Assembly: GCA_917880885.1 (NCBI GenBank)
Contig: OU862928.1
Span: 38,366,962 to 38,430,961, forward strand
DNA from: Limnephilus marmoratus
Lineage: Eukaryota > Arthropoda > Insecta > Trichoptera > Limnephilidae
Length of the DNA stretch: 64,000 nucleotides
Direction: 5' to 3'
Shown: one piece after another, positions 42,573 through 53,447 of the stretch
How the letters are laid out: each line of letters starts with the position of its first letter
Numbering within the stretch: the stretch's first letter is position 1
Notes under the pieces: generated by a model
Told to the model about the DNA's origin: nothing
Seen by the model: the letters and a program-made list of their open reading frames with translations, nothing else
Databases searched by the model: none
Made by a program: the position numbers and the translations under genes

Positions 42573-45500
42573 ATGGAAGCAGATGAGAGTCATCAAGTGT
42601 CAGCTCTCCTGGCCTGCCGGTCCCGCGAAGACCTGAGACGGCTCCGGGGGATGGTCTCTCCCTCCTTCCCCTTCATCACCTTGGCTTGCAAGCACAACAG
42701 GGCTGACTTGTTAAAGTTGTTATTGAAGGATGACACCTCTGATCCTGCAATTGCTGATCCCCGCCGGTATTCAGTGGAGCAGGAATATGAAGGACATGAT
42801 GCTGTCTATTTTGCGATCCGTTCCAGCAATGTAGAGCTCCTCCGCACACTCCTGGGCTCAGTAACTCCTGAACTATCTGAGCGGCTCATCTCGGAATCTT
42901 ACGAGAACTTAATCTTGATCAATGTCCTCTTGTCCGAGGAGATGCATATGTTTGTACAATACAAGTTGCTCGATCTACGTTTCTTCTCCAAAGGCGACGG
43001 AGCGCTTCCCGTCACTTCCACATCTGATATCCAAGAACGCGTCCAACTGCTTTTGGAAAATATAGCGCAAGTTAAAACTTATACAGAAGTGGACAGTCAC
43101 TTTTTATACACAGCCAAGTTTATAGCTCAGAATATTCACATACTGAAACATCTATTGAAGTCCACGTACAATATTTTGCCTTGGGAAGAAATGGAGTTCT
43201 GTTTGGTGAGCTTTGTGTCCGCCCACATTCGGCGCCAAGAATTGAATTTATTCTATAAGTCCGTACTGAGGAAAGAGAGGTTGCTGAAGGAATTGGACAA
43301 GTTTGCCTCTGCTCTTCAAGAGTTGGAAGAACATATCGGTTCTACAGATGTACAAGAACTTCAGAAAAAGGTGGTCTTGGATCGTGAGGATGTTGCCACT
43401 GCCATCAGCAGCCGATTCCCTCACTTGTACGCTGACTATAAGGAGGTGAGAGATGTTACCTCGCTCCACATCATGACGACGTATCTAGATGCGGCCTTGC
43501 TGGCAGACTCTGCTACTAGACCCGGTCAGTTGACTATCAAGAGAGCCCTCCAGGTGACAGGAGAGCATCTGAAGAACACATTGGACAGCCCCAAGCTCTC
43601 CCCGGCCGTGAGTGATCTTCTCCTACTCTCTGCACCCAAAGAAACCAGACAAGTTCTGCGAGACTTGTGCAACTCTCTATCTTGTCCACACCTGGAGTTA
43701 GAAGATTCTGCACTATATTCTAACATTCAAAATGACATTAAAAAGATTGCATCTGTCATCACTGACGTAAAAAACTCCAACAAAGTGGACAAAATAAAGT
43801 GCATGCTAACCACGCTCATCAATAGTGACAGTGTAGATGAATTTCATGATATTGCAAATGTTTTTCATGATGTTTGCATTGAGGATGATGTCCATGAAAC
43901 AGATACCGCTACAAAAGGCCACCGAAAAATTGAAGATTATGTTGTAGACATTATTAAAAAAATAGAAGATCAAACTCCATATGAGAAGAAACTATTTGCT
44001 GAAATAAAGGAGGTCCTTGACAAATCTAAAATACAACATGATTTAACGGAGGTAGACTTTTCCATTATAAAATTAATAGTTCGCCTTTCTTCTGCACTTG
44101 ATATCAACAGTGAAGGAATTACTGCTAATACAATGAAGGTCATGAAATCAACAGCTAGTAAAGCACTAAAAAACTTTTCATCTAAAGAAAATCGTGTAGA
44201 AATTGGAAGACATTATGTTCTAGCTGGCCTATTAGACCAATTTTATAAGAGCGTATCCACAAGAATTCAACCGGAGATTGCAGTTGAACTACATTTTGCA
44301 AAAGCTAGAATTTTTTACTCTGGTACAATTGACAAGGATAATATTAAATATATTGATGAATGTAGTAGACAATTATTCTTAGGTGAATTCAATAAAAATT
44401 ACAATGGAGAGGAAAAATGCTTAAGTGTAGAAAACAGCAGCGAGCTAATTAGTAAGCAACTCTCTCTCATATTAACTGAATTGGCAAAGACCGTGGGATC
44501 CGACAGAGTGTGTGGTCAATTATATGAGCATCTTTCAACACTCTATAAAAATGAGACTACAAATAGATTTATGGTAGAAGCTCTTGTTCTGGATATCATG
44601 TCCCTTTTAGATAGGTCTGAGCGTCTTCACGATAATGGACTGTATCTAGATGGGGCCATGCCTCTGTTGAGTGGTAAAAGCTTGCTTAACCACTTGGTTC
44701 ACGAGAACGCATTGGTAGACATTCTGCCAACTGATGTTTGGTCCGCTGTGCTTCTAAATGCTGTGAAACTTACTGAAAGCAAAGACCTTTTACTGAAATG
44801 TACAATAGGGAACGTTTCAAAACACAATATTAAACAACTGAGACGGAGATACGAGCGGGGCTTATCTATTCTTAATAAACAGGAGGATATATGGAAGTCT
44901 CTGCTTGACGGGAAATTTGAGAAATTTGCATTAGAAATCGCGGGAGGAGCGGATATATGTTCAAGAAATAGAGATTTGTCAACCATACTGCACTACGCTG
45001 CGCGGGGACCTAATATTGAAACTGTTAAATTTTTGACTAAACAGAAAATGATCAGTACTGAAGCGAGAGATATCGTTGGTCAAACCGCCCTTCACATAGC
45101 CGCCTCTTACGGAAGAGATGTTACTGTGAAATTCTTAGTGTCAGAAATGGGAAACGCAATTAATCAAGTTGATGACGCAGGAAAGACACCGTTACACCTG
45201 GCTTCTCACAATGGCCACAAGAAAACTGTTGTGACTTTACTTTCACTGGGAGCCAAAACAACTATCAAAGATAACTCTGGGCATCCTCCTTTGCATTATG
45301 CCATAGTGAACAATTACCTAGATGTGCTCAAAATCCTTTTGGAGAAAGATGCTACTGTCGATGAAAATACTGTTACTGGGGGCTTTACTTCCCTTCACAC
45401 AGCCACAGAAATGGGTCATATAGAAATCGTACAGTACTTGCTGCTGAAGAAAGCTGATGTCAATGCTAAGTCTATCCAAGGCACCTTACCATTGCATCTG

Positions 45501-48500
45501 GCGGCATACAATGGTCCCCAGGAGGTTGTGAATGCTCTGCTAGAGAAGGGGGCTCATGTAAACCTCATGGAGTCCAAGGGTCTATCCTCATTATATTTTG
45601 CAGTGGAAAACAACCAAAAAGATATTGTCAAGATCCTCTTGGAAAAAGGTGCTTTTGTTAATAATGGAGACTTCTCATGCAATAACACCCCCCTCCACAC
45701 AGCTGTTTTTAATGGCAATGCATTCATCGCAGGTTTATTGTTGCAACATAATGCTGATGTCAATGCTAGAAGAAATGATGGCCTCACCCCACTTCTCCTA
45801 GCGGCTGAGGGTGGACATGCAGATTTAGTTGACCTTCTGTTGGAAAATGGCGCTCTAACGAATAGCAGAGATGTCACCGGATCAACGGCATTACACATTG
45901 CTGCTCTGCATGGCCATACTTCTGTTGTAAAGACTTTAATCCAAAGGGGGTTCAACATTCATACCCGAAACGCAGATCAAAAGACGGCATTGCACATGGC
46001 TGCACAAGAAGGTCACCAACAAATGGTTGATATTTTGCTAGCTGCAGGGGCTAGCGTCCATTCTATAGATAAAGAAGGTTCCACAGCTCTGCATCTTACT
46101 GCTGGAAATGGTCATGAAGTAATTTCAGAGGCTTTGTTAAGAAAAAAGGCTAAAATTAAATGTAAAAATTGTCGTAATCGTACACCATTGGATGAAGCTG
46201 CTGCTAATAATTGCAATGAGAAATGCATTAAAATATTGCTGAAGTATGGAGCCAATGTCAATGAAAAAGGGGAGAATGGTGGTACAGCATTGCACCTTGC
46301 GTCCTTTGCGGGAAACAGTTCAGTGGTAGAAGCATTGCTCCAGGGAAAGGCGGATGTTGATGCCCAGGCCGAAGGTGGTATTACTGCGTTGTATCTTGCT
46401 GTCGTTGGGAATCACAAGAAAGTTGTTGAGATATTGTTGAAGTATGGAGCAAATGTTAACCACTTGGATTCTACAGGTTCTTCCGTACTATGCCGCGCAG
46501 CAGAAAACAACAATAAAGTACTGTTGGACATATTGATTGCCAAAGGCGCGAGTGTTAATGTTGGCGGAGGTCAACTTCTATTAACTGCAATTAAAGCAGG
46601 GCATAGACTTGTAGTTGATACTTTGTTAAAGAATAAAGATATTGACATCAATATTAAAGATAAAGATGGTTCAAACCTCTTATACACGGCTGCTTTAAGT
46701 GGCGATGCATTAATAGCCAAGGCGCTGATAAAGAGAGGTATTAAAGTTGCAGATTGCATACAAGACCCTTCGCCTTTATCGATTGCAATATCATTTGGAC
46801 ATACGGAGTTCGTCGATGTCATGCTAGAAAATGGAGCCAATGTTAATCCGCCAAATCCTGATGAATCACCGTTGTTTTACGCCATCCACATGAACAAGTC
46901 AGATGTTGTGGAAAAGTTACTCCGCTGGGGAGCCAACTCTACTATCAGAGATTCGAAGAATAGAACAGCGTTAGAGCTGGCGGTTTCTAAGGATCAAATT
47001 CCAAATACCTTAGTATTATTGCAACAAGAGGGTAATGGAGTTAATGATAAAGGCCCTGACAACAGGACGTTACTGCACATCGCTGCTGAATCGGGTAATC
47101 TTGAAGTTACAAAAGTCTTGGTAGGCCGAGGAGCAGATGTAAATGCTAGAAATAAACTGGGTTCTAAAGCAATCCATATAGCCGCTAGAGACAGCCATCA
47201 TCACCTCTTGGCCTTCTTCCTGGAACTTGGGATGAGCATTGATGATCCGGGAGCTGCTGGCTGTACCCTGATGCATTACGCCGCAGTGGGAGGGCAACTA
47301 GCTGTGGCTCAATTCTTGATAGACAAACAGGTTGATGTTAATTCCATTAATTTAAACGGCTCCATGCCTATTCACCTTTCCGCTGAACAGGGACACACAG
47401 AGATGGTTAAGCTATTATTACGTAATGGTGCAGTGTATGATGCCATGGACAATCTTGGTAAAACTCCTGCTGAATTGGCTAAAAGTCGAGATATTAAAAG
47501 AGTTTTAGAGTCAATTGGAAAACTGTTTAAGGCCGTCAAAAAAAATGATGTTTTGATGCTTCGCACTTTGGTTAAAGACTTGGAAAAATATATAGATGCG
47601 AAGAGTTCTGACAATGCAACACTTTTACACATCGCCTCCTGGAAAGGCTTTCAAGAGGTATGTGACATTTTGTTAGAGAGCAAAGCCAATCCCAATGCTG
47701 TTGGGAAGGGCGGCAATGCTCCTCTGCATTACGCTTCCAAATACTCTCATAGAGGAATAGTTCATTCTTTGTTGAAAAATGGCGCAGCATACAACCTCAA
47801 GGCTGATGACATGAGGACTCCATTGGATTTTGCTACACAAAAAGATATCAAATCTGTATTGGAAATAATTACACTGTGTTTCAGGAAAGTACGAACCCGC
47901 AATGTTAAAGTAATTAAAGACATTAACAAAATAAAGGATGCAGATGTCAGAGAGATGGTGATGAAAGCTTGCGACGCCGATGGCAACACGCTTGTGGTTG
48001 TTGCTATGAAGTGTGATTTCCCCGAGATAGACCAGTTAAAGCAGGTTTCACAGGACATTCCTGATATTTTATCAATGGTGGACTCATTTTTAATGCTTGA
48101 ACGGTTCACAGAAGCCATAGAAATTTTAAATTGTCTGCTTAATGAGAGAACCCAAAAGTTGGGAGAGGATAATCCAGGAACACTGGATGTAAAATATAAA
48201 ATAGCGCTAGTATTGTACAAGCAGTGTAAATATTTTGAAGCCATGCCCATGTTGGAAGATATCTATCGGAAGAGAGTGGAAAAATTTGGTCCTCACCACC
48301 CAGTCTCCCTGGAGACCAAGAGTACCATGGCTTTAATACTACACCGGCTCGGAAGGAACAAAGAGGCGTGGGATATATTCCAGGAAATTATGCCGAAGCA
48401 ACAGGAAGTGCTGGGGCAGGGGCATGAACAGCTAATGCAAACTAAAACCCACGCAGGGATGGTGCTTCATGTCCTGGGGAAGCATGATGATGCCTTGCGC

Positions 48501-49682
48501 TTGTACACGCAAGTTTACAAAAACCATAAAAACACATTTGGTGCACGACACCCTGACACTCTGCGTCTTCATAATAATATTGCCATGGTATTGCATGCTC
48601 AAGGCAAGCCCGATGAAGCCTTTGCTATATATCAATCCGTTTACGAAACCAGAAAAACGATTCTAGGTCTGAATCATTCCGAGACTATCAGAGCCAGGCG
48701 CAATATGGGATCTGTTCTTATGGAACAAAACAAACTCGATGATGCGTTGGAAATCTTTCAGGAAACATTAGCTATTCAGAAGAACGTGTTTGGACTCAAC
48801 CACAGCGACACAGTTTACACTCAAGGCCTTATAAAGAGTCTTTATCTCCGTCAGAATAATTTGCCAGAGGCCTTGAAGGTTCATAAAGAGGGCTTGAATG
48901 CGAGGAAAGCCACTTTGGGCAGCAACCACCCTGATTTCTCAAAGCTGGATGGGCTTCTAGATAACTTCAATAAAAACTTAAATTTAAATTTTGATGTAGA
49001 CGTTGGCTCTGTTCCTCCTTGTGATGTTAATTTTCTAAAAGCAGCCAGTCTAGGAGATAGGGGCAAGGTTCGAAGCTTGATAGAGAATGGATCGGAAGTG
49101 AACACTACAGATAGCGAGGGTAGAACGGCGCTTCACTTTGCCTCCACGGTGGAGGTTATGGAGCTGTTGCTGGACAGCGGAGCCGACGCTACTGCCGTGT
49201 CACAGGCGGGGAACACCCCCCTGCACCTCGCCACGTCGCGAGTTAGCGAACAAGCAGTCCGTCTCTTGTTACAGAACGTAAAGAGAACCAAACCCAGCGC
49301 CTTCCATAAGTTTATTAACGCTAAAACTGCAGTGGGAGGTTCCACAGCGCTGCATGTTGCCGCTAAGAAGGGCGCCACTGATATTGTGAGTTGCCTCTTG
49401 GCACACGGTGCGTGCTACAACAGTCGAGACAGAAGTGACGATCGCACACCTCTGCAATGTTCAGATAGTCCTTATGTCACCCGACTGCTGCGTTTAGCTG
49501 AGGAAGTGTTTGAGATGGCAGATCGGGGCGGCACTGTGCTTCCTCAGGGAAACCAGAGACATTTGGCGGCAGTGGTGAACTCGAGAGATACAGAAAACAG
49601 GACTCCCCTGCAGCTGGCCGCACTTAATGGCCACACCGCCACTGCCAGACTCCTGACTGGGCTTTTAAAAGCACAGGATTAA
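42573..49682 (+). CDS. Giant intronless ankyrin-TPR-ankyrin protein (2369 aa)
   Basis: The start is taken at ATG 42573 (context ACAATGG); the frame runs uninterrupted to TAA at 49680-49682. Residues 1-150 hold degenerate ankyrin-like helices (FITLACKHNRADLLKLLL, HDAVYFAIRSSNVELLRTL). 150-795 are mainly helical and charged, without a recognised domain. About 800-1760 hold roughly 28 ankyrin repeats (TPLHLASHNGHKKTVVTLL, TALHIAALHGHTSVVKTLI). About 1830-2125 hold six or seven 42-residue TPRs of kinesin-light-chain type (HPDTLRLHNNIAMVLHAQGK). 2149-2369 hold a second ankyrin block. No signal peptide, membrane segment or NACHT/NB-ARC motif is seen. Such repeats bind proteins, so a cytoplasmic scaffold or adaptor is inferred. 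The lack of introns in so long a gene may mean retroposition or transfer from a symbiont. AATAAA at 50227. Confidence 0.93.
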   Translation: MEADESHQVSALLACRSREDLRRLRGMVSPSFPFITLACKHNRADLLKLLLKDDTSDPAIADPRRYSVEQEYEGHDAVYFAIRSSNVELLRTLLGSVTPELSERLISESYENLILINVLLSEEMHMFVQYKLLDLRFFSKGDGALPVTSTSDIQERVQLLLENIAQVKTYTEVDSHFLYTAKFIAQNIHILKHLLKSTYNILPWEEMEFCLVSFVSAHIRRQELNLFYKSVLRKERLLKELDKFASALQELEEHIGSTDVQELQKKVVLDREDVATAISSRFPHLYADYKEVRDVTSLHIMTTYLDAALLADSATRPGQLTIKRALQVTGEHLKNTLDSPKLSPAVSDLLLLSAPKETRQVLRDLCNSLSCPHLELEDSALYSNIQNDIKKIASVITDVKNSNKVDKIKCMLTTLINSDSVDEFHDIANVFHDVCIEDDVHETDTATKGHRKIEDYVVDIIKKIEDQTPYEKKLFAEIKEVLDKSKIQHDLTEVDFSIIKLIVRLSSALDINSEGITANTMKVMKSTASKALKNFSSKENRVEIGRHYVLAGLLDQFYKSVSTRIQPEIAVELHFAKARIFYSGTIDKDNIKYIDECSRQLFLGEFNKNYNGEEKCLSVENSSELISKQLSLILTELAKTVGSDRVCGQLYEHLSTLYKNETTNRFMVEALVLDIMSLLDRSERLHDNGLYLDGAMPLLSGKSLLNHLVHENALVDILPTDVWSAVLLNAVKLTESKDLLLKCTIGNVSKHNIKQLRRRYERGLSILNKQEDIWKSLLDGKFEKFALEIAGGADICSRNRDLSTILHYAARGPNIETVKFLTKQKMISTEARDIVGQTALHIAASYGRDVTVKFLVSEMGNAINQVDDAGKTPLHLASHNGHKKTVVTLLSLGAKTTIKDNSGHPPLHYAIVNNYLDVLKILLEKDATVDENTVTGGFTSLHTATEMGHIEIVQYLLLKKADVNAKSIQGTLPLHLAAYNGPQEVVNALLEKGAHVNLMESKGLSSLYFAVENNQKDIVKILLEKGAFVNNGDFSCNNTPLHTAVFNGNAFIAGLLLQHNADVNARRNDGLTPLLLAAEGGHADLVDLLLENGALTNSRDVTGSTALHIAALHGHTSVVKTLIQRGFNIHTRNADQKTALHMAAQEGHQQMVDILLAAGASVHSIDKEGSTALHLTAGNGHEVISEALLRKKAKIKCKNCRNRTPLDEAAANNCNEKCIKILLKYGANVNEKGENGGTALHLASFAGNSSVVEALLQGKADVDAQAEGGITALYLAVVGNHKKVVEILLKYGANVNHLDSTGSSVLCRAAENNNKVLLDILIAKGASVNVGGGQLLLTAIKAGHRLVVDTLLKNKDIDINIKDKDGSNLLYTAALSGDALIAKALIKRGIKVADCIQDPSPLSIAISFGHTEFVDVMLENGANVNPPNPDESPLFYAIHMNKSDVVEKLLRWGANSTIRDSKNRTALELAVSKDQIPNTLVLLQQEGNGVNDKGPDNRTLLHIAAESGNLEVTKVLVGRGADVNARNKLGSKAIHIAARDSHHHLLAFFLELGMSIDDPGAAGCTLMHYAAVGGQLAVAQFLIDKQVDVNSINLNGSMPIHLSAEQGHTEMVKLLLRNGAVYDAMDNLGKTPAELAKSRDIKRVLESIGKLFKAVKKNDVLMLRTLVKDLEKYIDAKSSDNATLLHIASWKGFQEVCDILLESKANPNAVGKGGNAPLHYASKYSHRGIVHSLLKNGAAYNLKADDMRTPLDFATQKDIKSVLEIITLCFRKVRTRNVKVIKDINKIKDADVREMVMKACDADGNTLVVVAMKCDFPEIDQLKQVSQDIPDILSMVDSFLMLERFTEAIEILNCLLNERTQKLGEDNPGTLDVKYKIALVLYKQCKYFEAMPMLEDIYRKRVEKFGPHHPVSLETKSTMALILHRLGRNKEAWDIFQEIMPKQQEVLGQGHEQLMQTKTHAGMVLHVLGKHDDALRLYTQVYKNHKNTFGARHPDTLRLHNNIAMVLHAQGKPDEAFAIYQSVYETRKTILGLNHSETIRARRNMGSVLMEQNKLDDALEIFQETLAIQKNVFGLNHSDTVYTQGLIKSLYLRQNNLPEALKVHKEGLNARKATLGSNHPDFSKLDGLLDNFNKNLNLNFDVDVGSVPPCDVNFLKAASLGDRGKVRSLIENGSEVNTTDSEGRTALHFASTVEVMELLLDSGADATAVSQAGNTPLHLATSRVSEQAVRLLLQNVKRTKPSAFHKFINAKTAVGGSTALHVAAKKGATDIVSCLLAHGACYNSRDRSDDRTPLQCSDSPYVTRLLRLAEEVFEMADRGGTVLPQGNQRHLAAVVNSRDTENRTPLQLAALNGHTATARLLTGLLKAQD

Positions 49683-50232
49683 TTTATGGCAAGACCGGGC
49701 TTGTTTCATGGTGTTGTGGGTGTCATCGTTTCACAGTCCGTGCAAGGTCACAGCAAATGCGTTAATCTTTATAATTTACTAGTTGGGGTACCAGGCTTCG
49801 CTCAGGGAGTTGATATGAGATTGAACTGACGTTAGAACCCACGAAGGATCTTGCTTTATATTCCCCTACCAATGGGTAGCCACACCCGTACAAAAAAGGC
49901 TTTGAATGGTCCACAATGTTCCAGAACATTCCACAACATTCGAGAGTATTCTAGAATGTTCCACAATGTTCCCTATTCCTGAACATTCCACAGCATTCCA
50001 GAATGTTCCAGGATGTTCTAGAATGTTGTGGAATTATCTCAAATGTTCTGAACTGTTCTAGAAATTTCTAGAGGGTGAAACTTACAGCCCTTATATCTTC
50101 AAAAACATGCCCTTCAGATAAAAACGGGAACCTTCTTCATGGATGGGGGATAGAGGGCTACTAGGAGGGTTTTTGAAATAATGTTTGGTTAAAGTATTCT
50201 TAGAATGGGTAGTTTCACAGAATTTTAATAAA
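49683..50232 (+). other. Probable 3' UTR of the ankyrin-TPR gene with HSE-rich repeat
   Basis: From the stop codon to the first AATAAA (50227-50232). Most of it is the mobile HSE-rich repeat at 49785-50165, so the transcript would carry that repeat in plus orientation. Confidence 0.5.
49785..50165 (+). repeat. HSE-rich repeat family, best complete copy
   Basis: Head TAGTTGGGGTACCAGGCTTC, GCTCAGGGAGTTGATATGAG, then CAATGGGTAGCCACACCC. The middle carries pentamer series such as TTCcaGAAcaTTC (49919-49931) and TCTAGAATGTTCCACAATG. The tail is ACAGCCCTTATATCTTCAAA and GGGGGATAGAGGGCTACT. It starts 102 bp after the ankyrin-TPR stop codon. Confidence 0.82.
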
Positions 50233-50417
50233 TTTGATGCATTGTTCAATTCTGTGAAACAACCAACCCTTAGCTTTGATTGATATTTTGTATGTTTGGG
50301 ACTGCAAAATATTTAAAAATTTCTCTAGTTGATGTCCTTACGGAAGCTTGTAAGATGGTCTTTACCATTTCTAGATGAGAGTGACGTAAAGCACAGTAAT
50401 CTTTTAATTCAACTTGA

Positions 50418-51310
50418 TATCTGTTATACTTTAATAAATATCATTTACATGATATTTCAAGATATTGTTTTATACTTTCTGTGTGTATAATAAGGGGCAA
50501 GAAGATTGTGATATATTGCTTTAGCTTTCATGTAATTTAAGATAAAAATTCTTTCCTTGTGCCAATTTAAAAGTTAAGTTTTATTAAAATTTAACGTAAA
50601 GAGTTAAATTAGTTACTATGTATTATTTAATTAAATAAGTAATTCACTTCGAGGGCACCTTAGTTGTTACTCTGTATTATTTAATTTTGTGATTACTTCA
50701 CCTCGATGGCGCCACAGTATTTACTCTGTTTATTTAATTTAGTGATTACTTCACCTCGAGGGCACCATAGTATTTACTCTGTATTATTAAATTTAGTGAT
50801 TACCTAGCATTGATGGCTCCACAGTATTTACTCTGTATTATTTAATTTTCTGATTACTTCACCCACGAGAGCTCCGTAGTAGTTTCTCTGTATTATTTAA
50901 TTTAGTGATTACTTCACCCACGGGAGCTCCGTAGTAGTTTCTCTGTATTATTTAATTTAGTGATTACTTTACCTTGAGGGCTCTGTAGTAGTTACTCTGT
51001 ATTATTTTGTTTGTTATTTACTTTAATAAATACCATTTATATGATATTCCAAGATATTATTTTATACTTTCTGTGTGTATAATAAGGAGCAAGAAGATTG
51101 TGAAATACATATTGCTTTAGCTTTCATTCACACTTTCTTAAGATAAAATTCTTTCCTTGTGCCAATTCAAAAGTTAAGTTTTTTTTAAATTTAACGTAAT
51201 AATGAGTTATTATAGATAAAAAAAAGAGTTAAGTTATTTACTCTGTATTATTTAATTTAGTGATTACTTCACCTCGAGGACGCTCTACAGAGTAGTCAGT
51301 GTGTATTATC
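50418..51310 (+). repeat. Minisatellite of about 60 bp flanked by a 167-bp direct repeat
   Basis: About ten units of TTACTCTGTATTATTTAATT, TAGTGATTACTTCACCTCGA, GGGCACC lie at 50620-51010 and 51235-51300. A longer block (TTTAATAAATATCATTTACA to TTCCTTGTGCCAATTTAAAA) at 50418-50584 returns at 51013-51182. The structure suggests a segmental duplication of an older array downstream of the ankyrin-TPR gene. Confidence 0.8.
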
Positions 51311-52085
51311 TTGTAAGCTGTTTTCTTCTCAGACCCAATCAGAGAATGTTTTCTTTAAAGGTAGATTATTTACTGTAATATTTAATTTAATTTCAATATA
51401 ATTGCCGGTAATCCGGGTGTTTGTTATTTTAGTGTTTAATTTAGTTACATTTTATGTTATGAAGTTACCCTCCACAGTGTCTGTTCTGAGATTTGGAGGA
51501 GAGTAACCAAATATGGAATACTATCCCTAATATGGAATACTGGCATTTCTCCTAAACAAATACTCCTAGACGCAATAAACAGTGATCGTCTATCTCTTTC
51601 AATCACTATACGCACGTACAGCATTCAACTTGTAGTCAAGCAAGTGCTGTGTCCCGCGTTAAGACTGTTTTGTTTTATGAAGATACTCAAGGAGATACCT
51701 GAATTAAATGCCTCATTTGCGGACTCTGAGTACATAATGATTGCGCTGGTGCAGAATTTGACACCTGTATTTGTGATAATTATTGCAAATAGTTTAAGTT
51801 CCTTTTTTATATTTGACCAAAGTTCCTAAAATATCTCATAGAAGATAAGATTGATATGTTAAGATTTGTGATAGTTTTTGTAGTGTTCCATATTTGGGGT
51901 ACCTTTTCTACAATTAGATCCTTTACGTTGATTTCGTTTTTGTAATGTAATTAATACAAGACTGTTACTATGTAAAGCGCAAATATAATTACGATTAAAG
52001 TTTTTGATTTTTAATACTATTTTTAGGCGTAAAAAACAAAACAGTATTCCAAATTTGGTTAATTTCCTCTAACGAGTTAATTATA
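51311..52085. other. AT-rich spacer
   Basis: No gene, TIR or array recognised. The words AATATGGAATACT and ATTTGGTT repeat loosely. Confidence 0.4.
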
Positions 52086-52449
52086 CAGGGTGTCCGGGGG
52101 TAAAGTGCATTAACTTCGGGAGGAGATTCTACATGATAGTATAAGTAAAAAAGATACATAACTTTTTTCGAAATTCCAACTTTTAGGGGTAGTTTTGAGG
52201 TAAAAAGATAAAATTAGTCCGGCGTGTGCGGTCCGCTGTTACGATACGGGCCAATCACAATCGAGTCGGGCGCCTGGCAGGCTCTCAGCAAGTAAGATCG
52301 TACCTCACACTAAGGATTTCTAGGTATGTCTTTTTGTATGGGAAAAAAAAATGTTGGAATTTCGGAAAAAGTTGTTAATCTTTTTTACTCCTATCATCAT
52401 GTAGAATCACCTCCCGAAGTTAATTTGCACTTTACCCCCGGACACCCTG
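52086..52449. mobile_element. TIR element 'CAGGGTGTCCGG', copy 3
   Basis: CAGGGTGTCCGGGGGTAAAG at left, inverse at right (CCCGGACACCCTG). TATA on both sides. Interior GATACGGGCCAATCACAATC and GCCTGGCAGGCTCTCAGCAA as in copy 1. Confidence 0.87.
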
Positions 52450-52871
52450 TATATAATATTTTCTCAAAATATAAGTTAGCGCAAAAGTCCTCACTCGATT
52501 TCCTACATCAGTAAATTTGTTTGTATATATAAAAAATGATTTGTTCTATTCCTTATTCTTAGTCAATGTGTATTCTGCTTCTTTTTACTTCACATTGTCA
52601 AAGTTGTGATGAAGTAAGACGCTATTTCCTAAAATGACAGCATCTTCCGATATACAGTGATGAATTTTGCGCAACCTTATACCCTTGAGAAATGCATCTT
52701 CAAAGGAAGACTACATAAAATAAACCATTAGTGAGTAAGAAATACCAAAAATTCATTGGGCATACAATTGAATAACTTTCTCCTAGTATGTTCATCCACT
52801 GAAAGCCAAATAATTCTTAAAATGTTTGTTTTTATGAAAAATATTTATGTAACACTGTTTCCAAGGACATG
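52450..52871. other. AT-rich spacer
   Basis: Nothing recognised on either strand. Confidence 0.35.
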
Positions 52872-53320
52872 TATTGTGGTTTTATAACTCCTGAACAATT
52901 TATTTCATGTCACATTTGCGGTATTGCATGCCAAATGATGGAATATTATTTATAATTTGGTACTTTTATGAATCTAGCTATATTATTTAAATCAAGGTTG
53001 TTGTGCCTGTGTTGCAAATAATATGCTTACTGTTAGTATTTTAATTTTTTTGTTTTTACACACTCAAATTGTTTATGTTGATTCGATAAAAAATACCACG
53101 TGAATTGTGGTTTTATAACTTCTGAACATTTATTTCATGTCACATTTGCGGTATTGCGTGCCAAACGATGGAATATTATTATAATTTGGTACTTTTATGA
53201 ATCTGCTATATTATGTTAAATCAAGGTTGTCGTGCCTGTGTTGCAAATAATATGCTTACTGTTAGTATTTTAATTTTTTTGTTTTTACACACTCAAGTTG
53301 TTTATGTTGATTCGATAAAA
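52872..53320 (+). repeat. Tandem duplication, unit about 230 bp
   Basis: ATTGTGGTTTTATAACTCCT, TGTCACATTTGCGGTATTGC and TCAAGGTTGTTGTGCCTGTG in the first copy (52873-53090) recur nearly unchanged at 53103-53318. Non-coding. The near-identity marks a recent event. Confidence 0.88.
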
Positions 53321-53447
53321 GTTTTCAGAAAATAAAATAATCGTTTGGATATTATTTACCTGTGTTTACTATGGTTAGTTAGGTTTTCTTACTATTCCTT
53401 CCCTCTCTCCCTCACTGTACCTTCCGTCACACAATATCAGTGAACGA

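Noticed and set aside
42573..49682. Idea that the ankyrin-TPR protein is a latrotoxin-type toxin
   Set aside because: Long ankyrin blocks alone do not show this. No signal peptide is visible, and the TPR block and second ankyrin block do not fit a secreted toxin. A cytoplasmic scaffold is the simpler reading.
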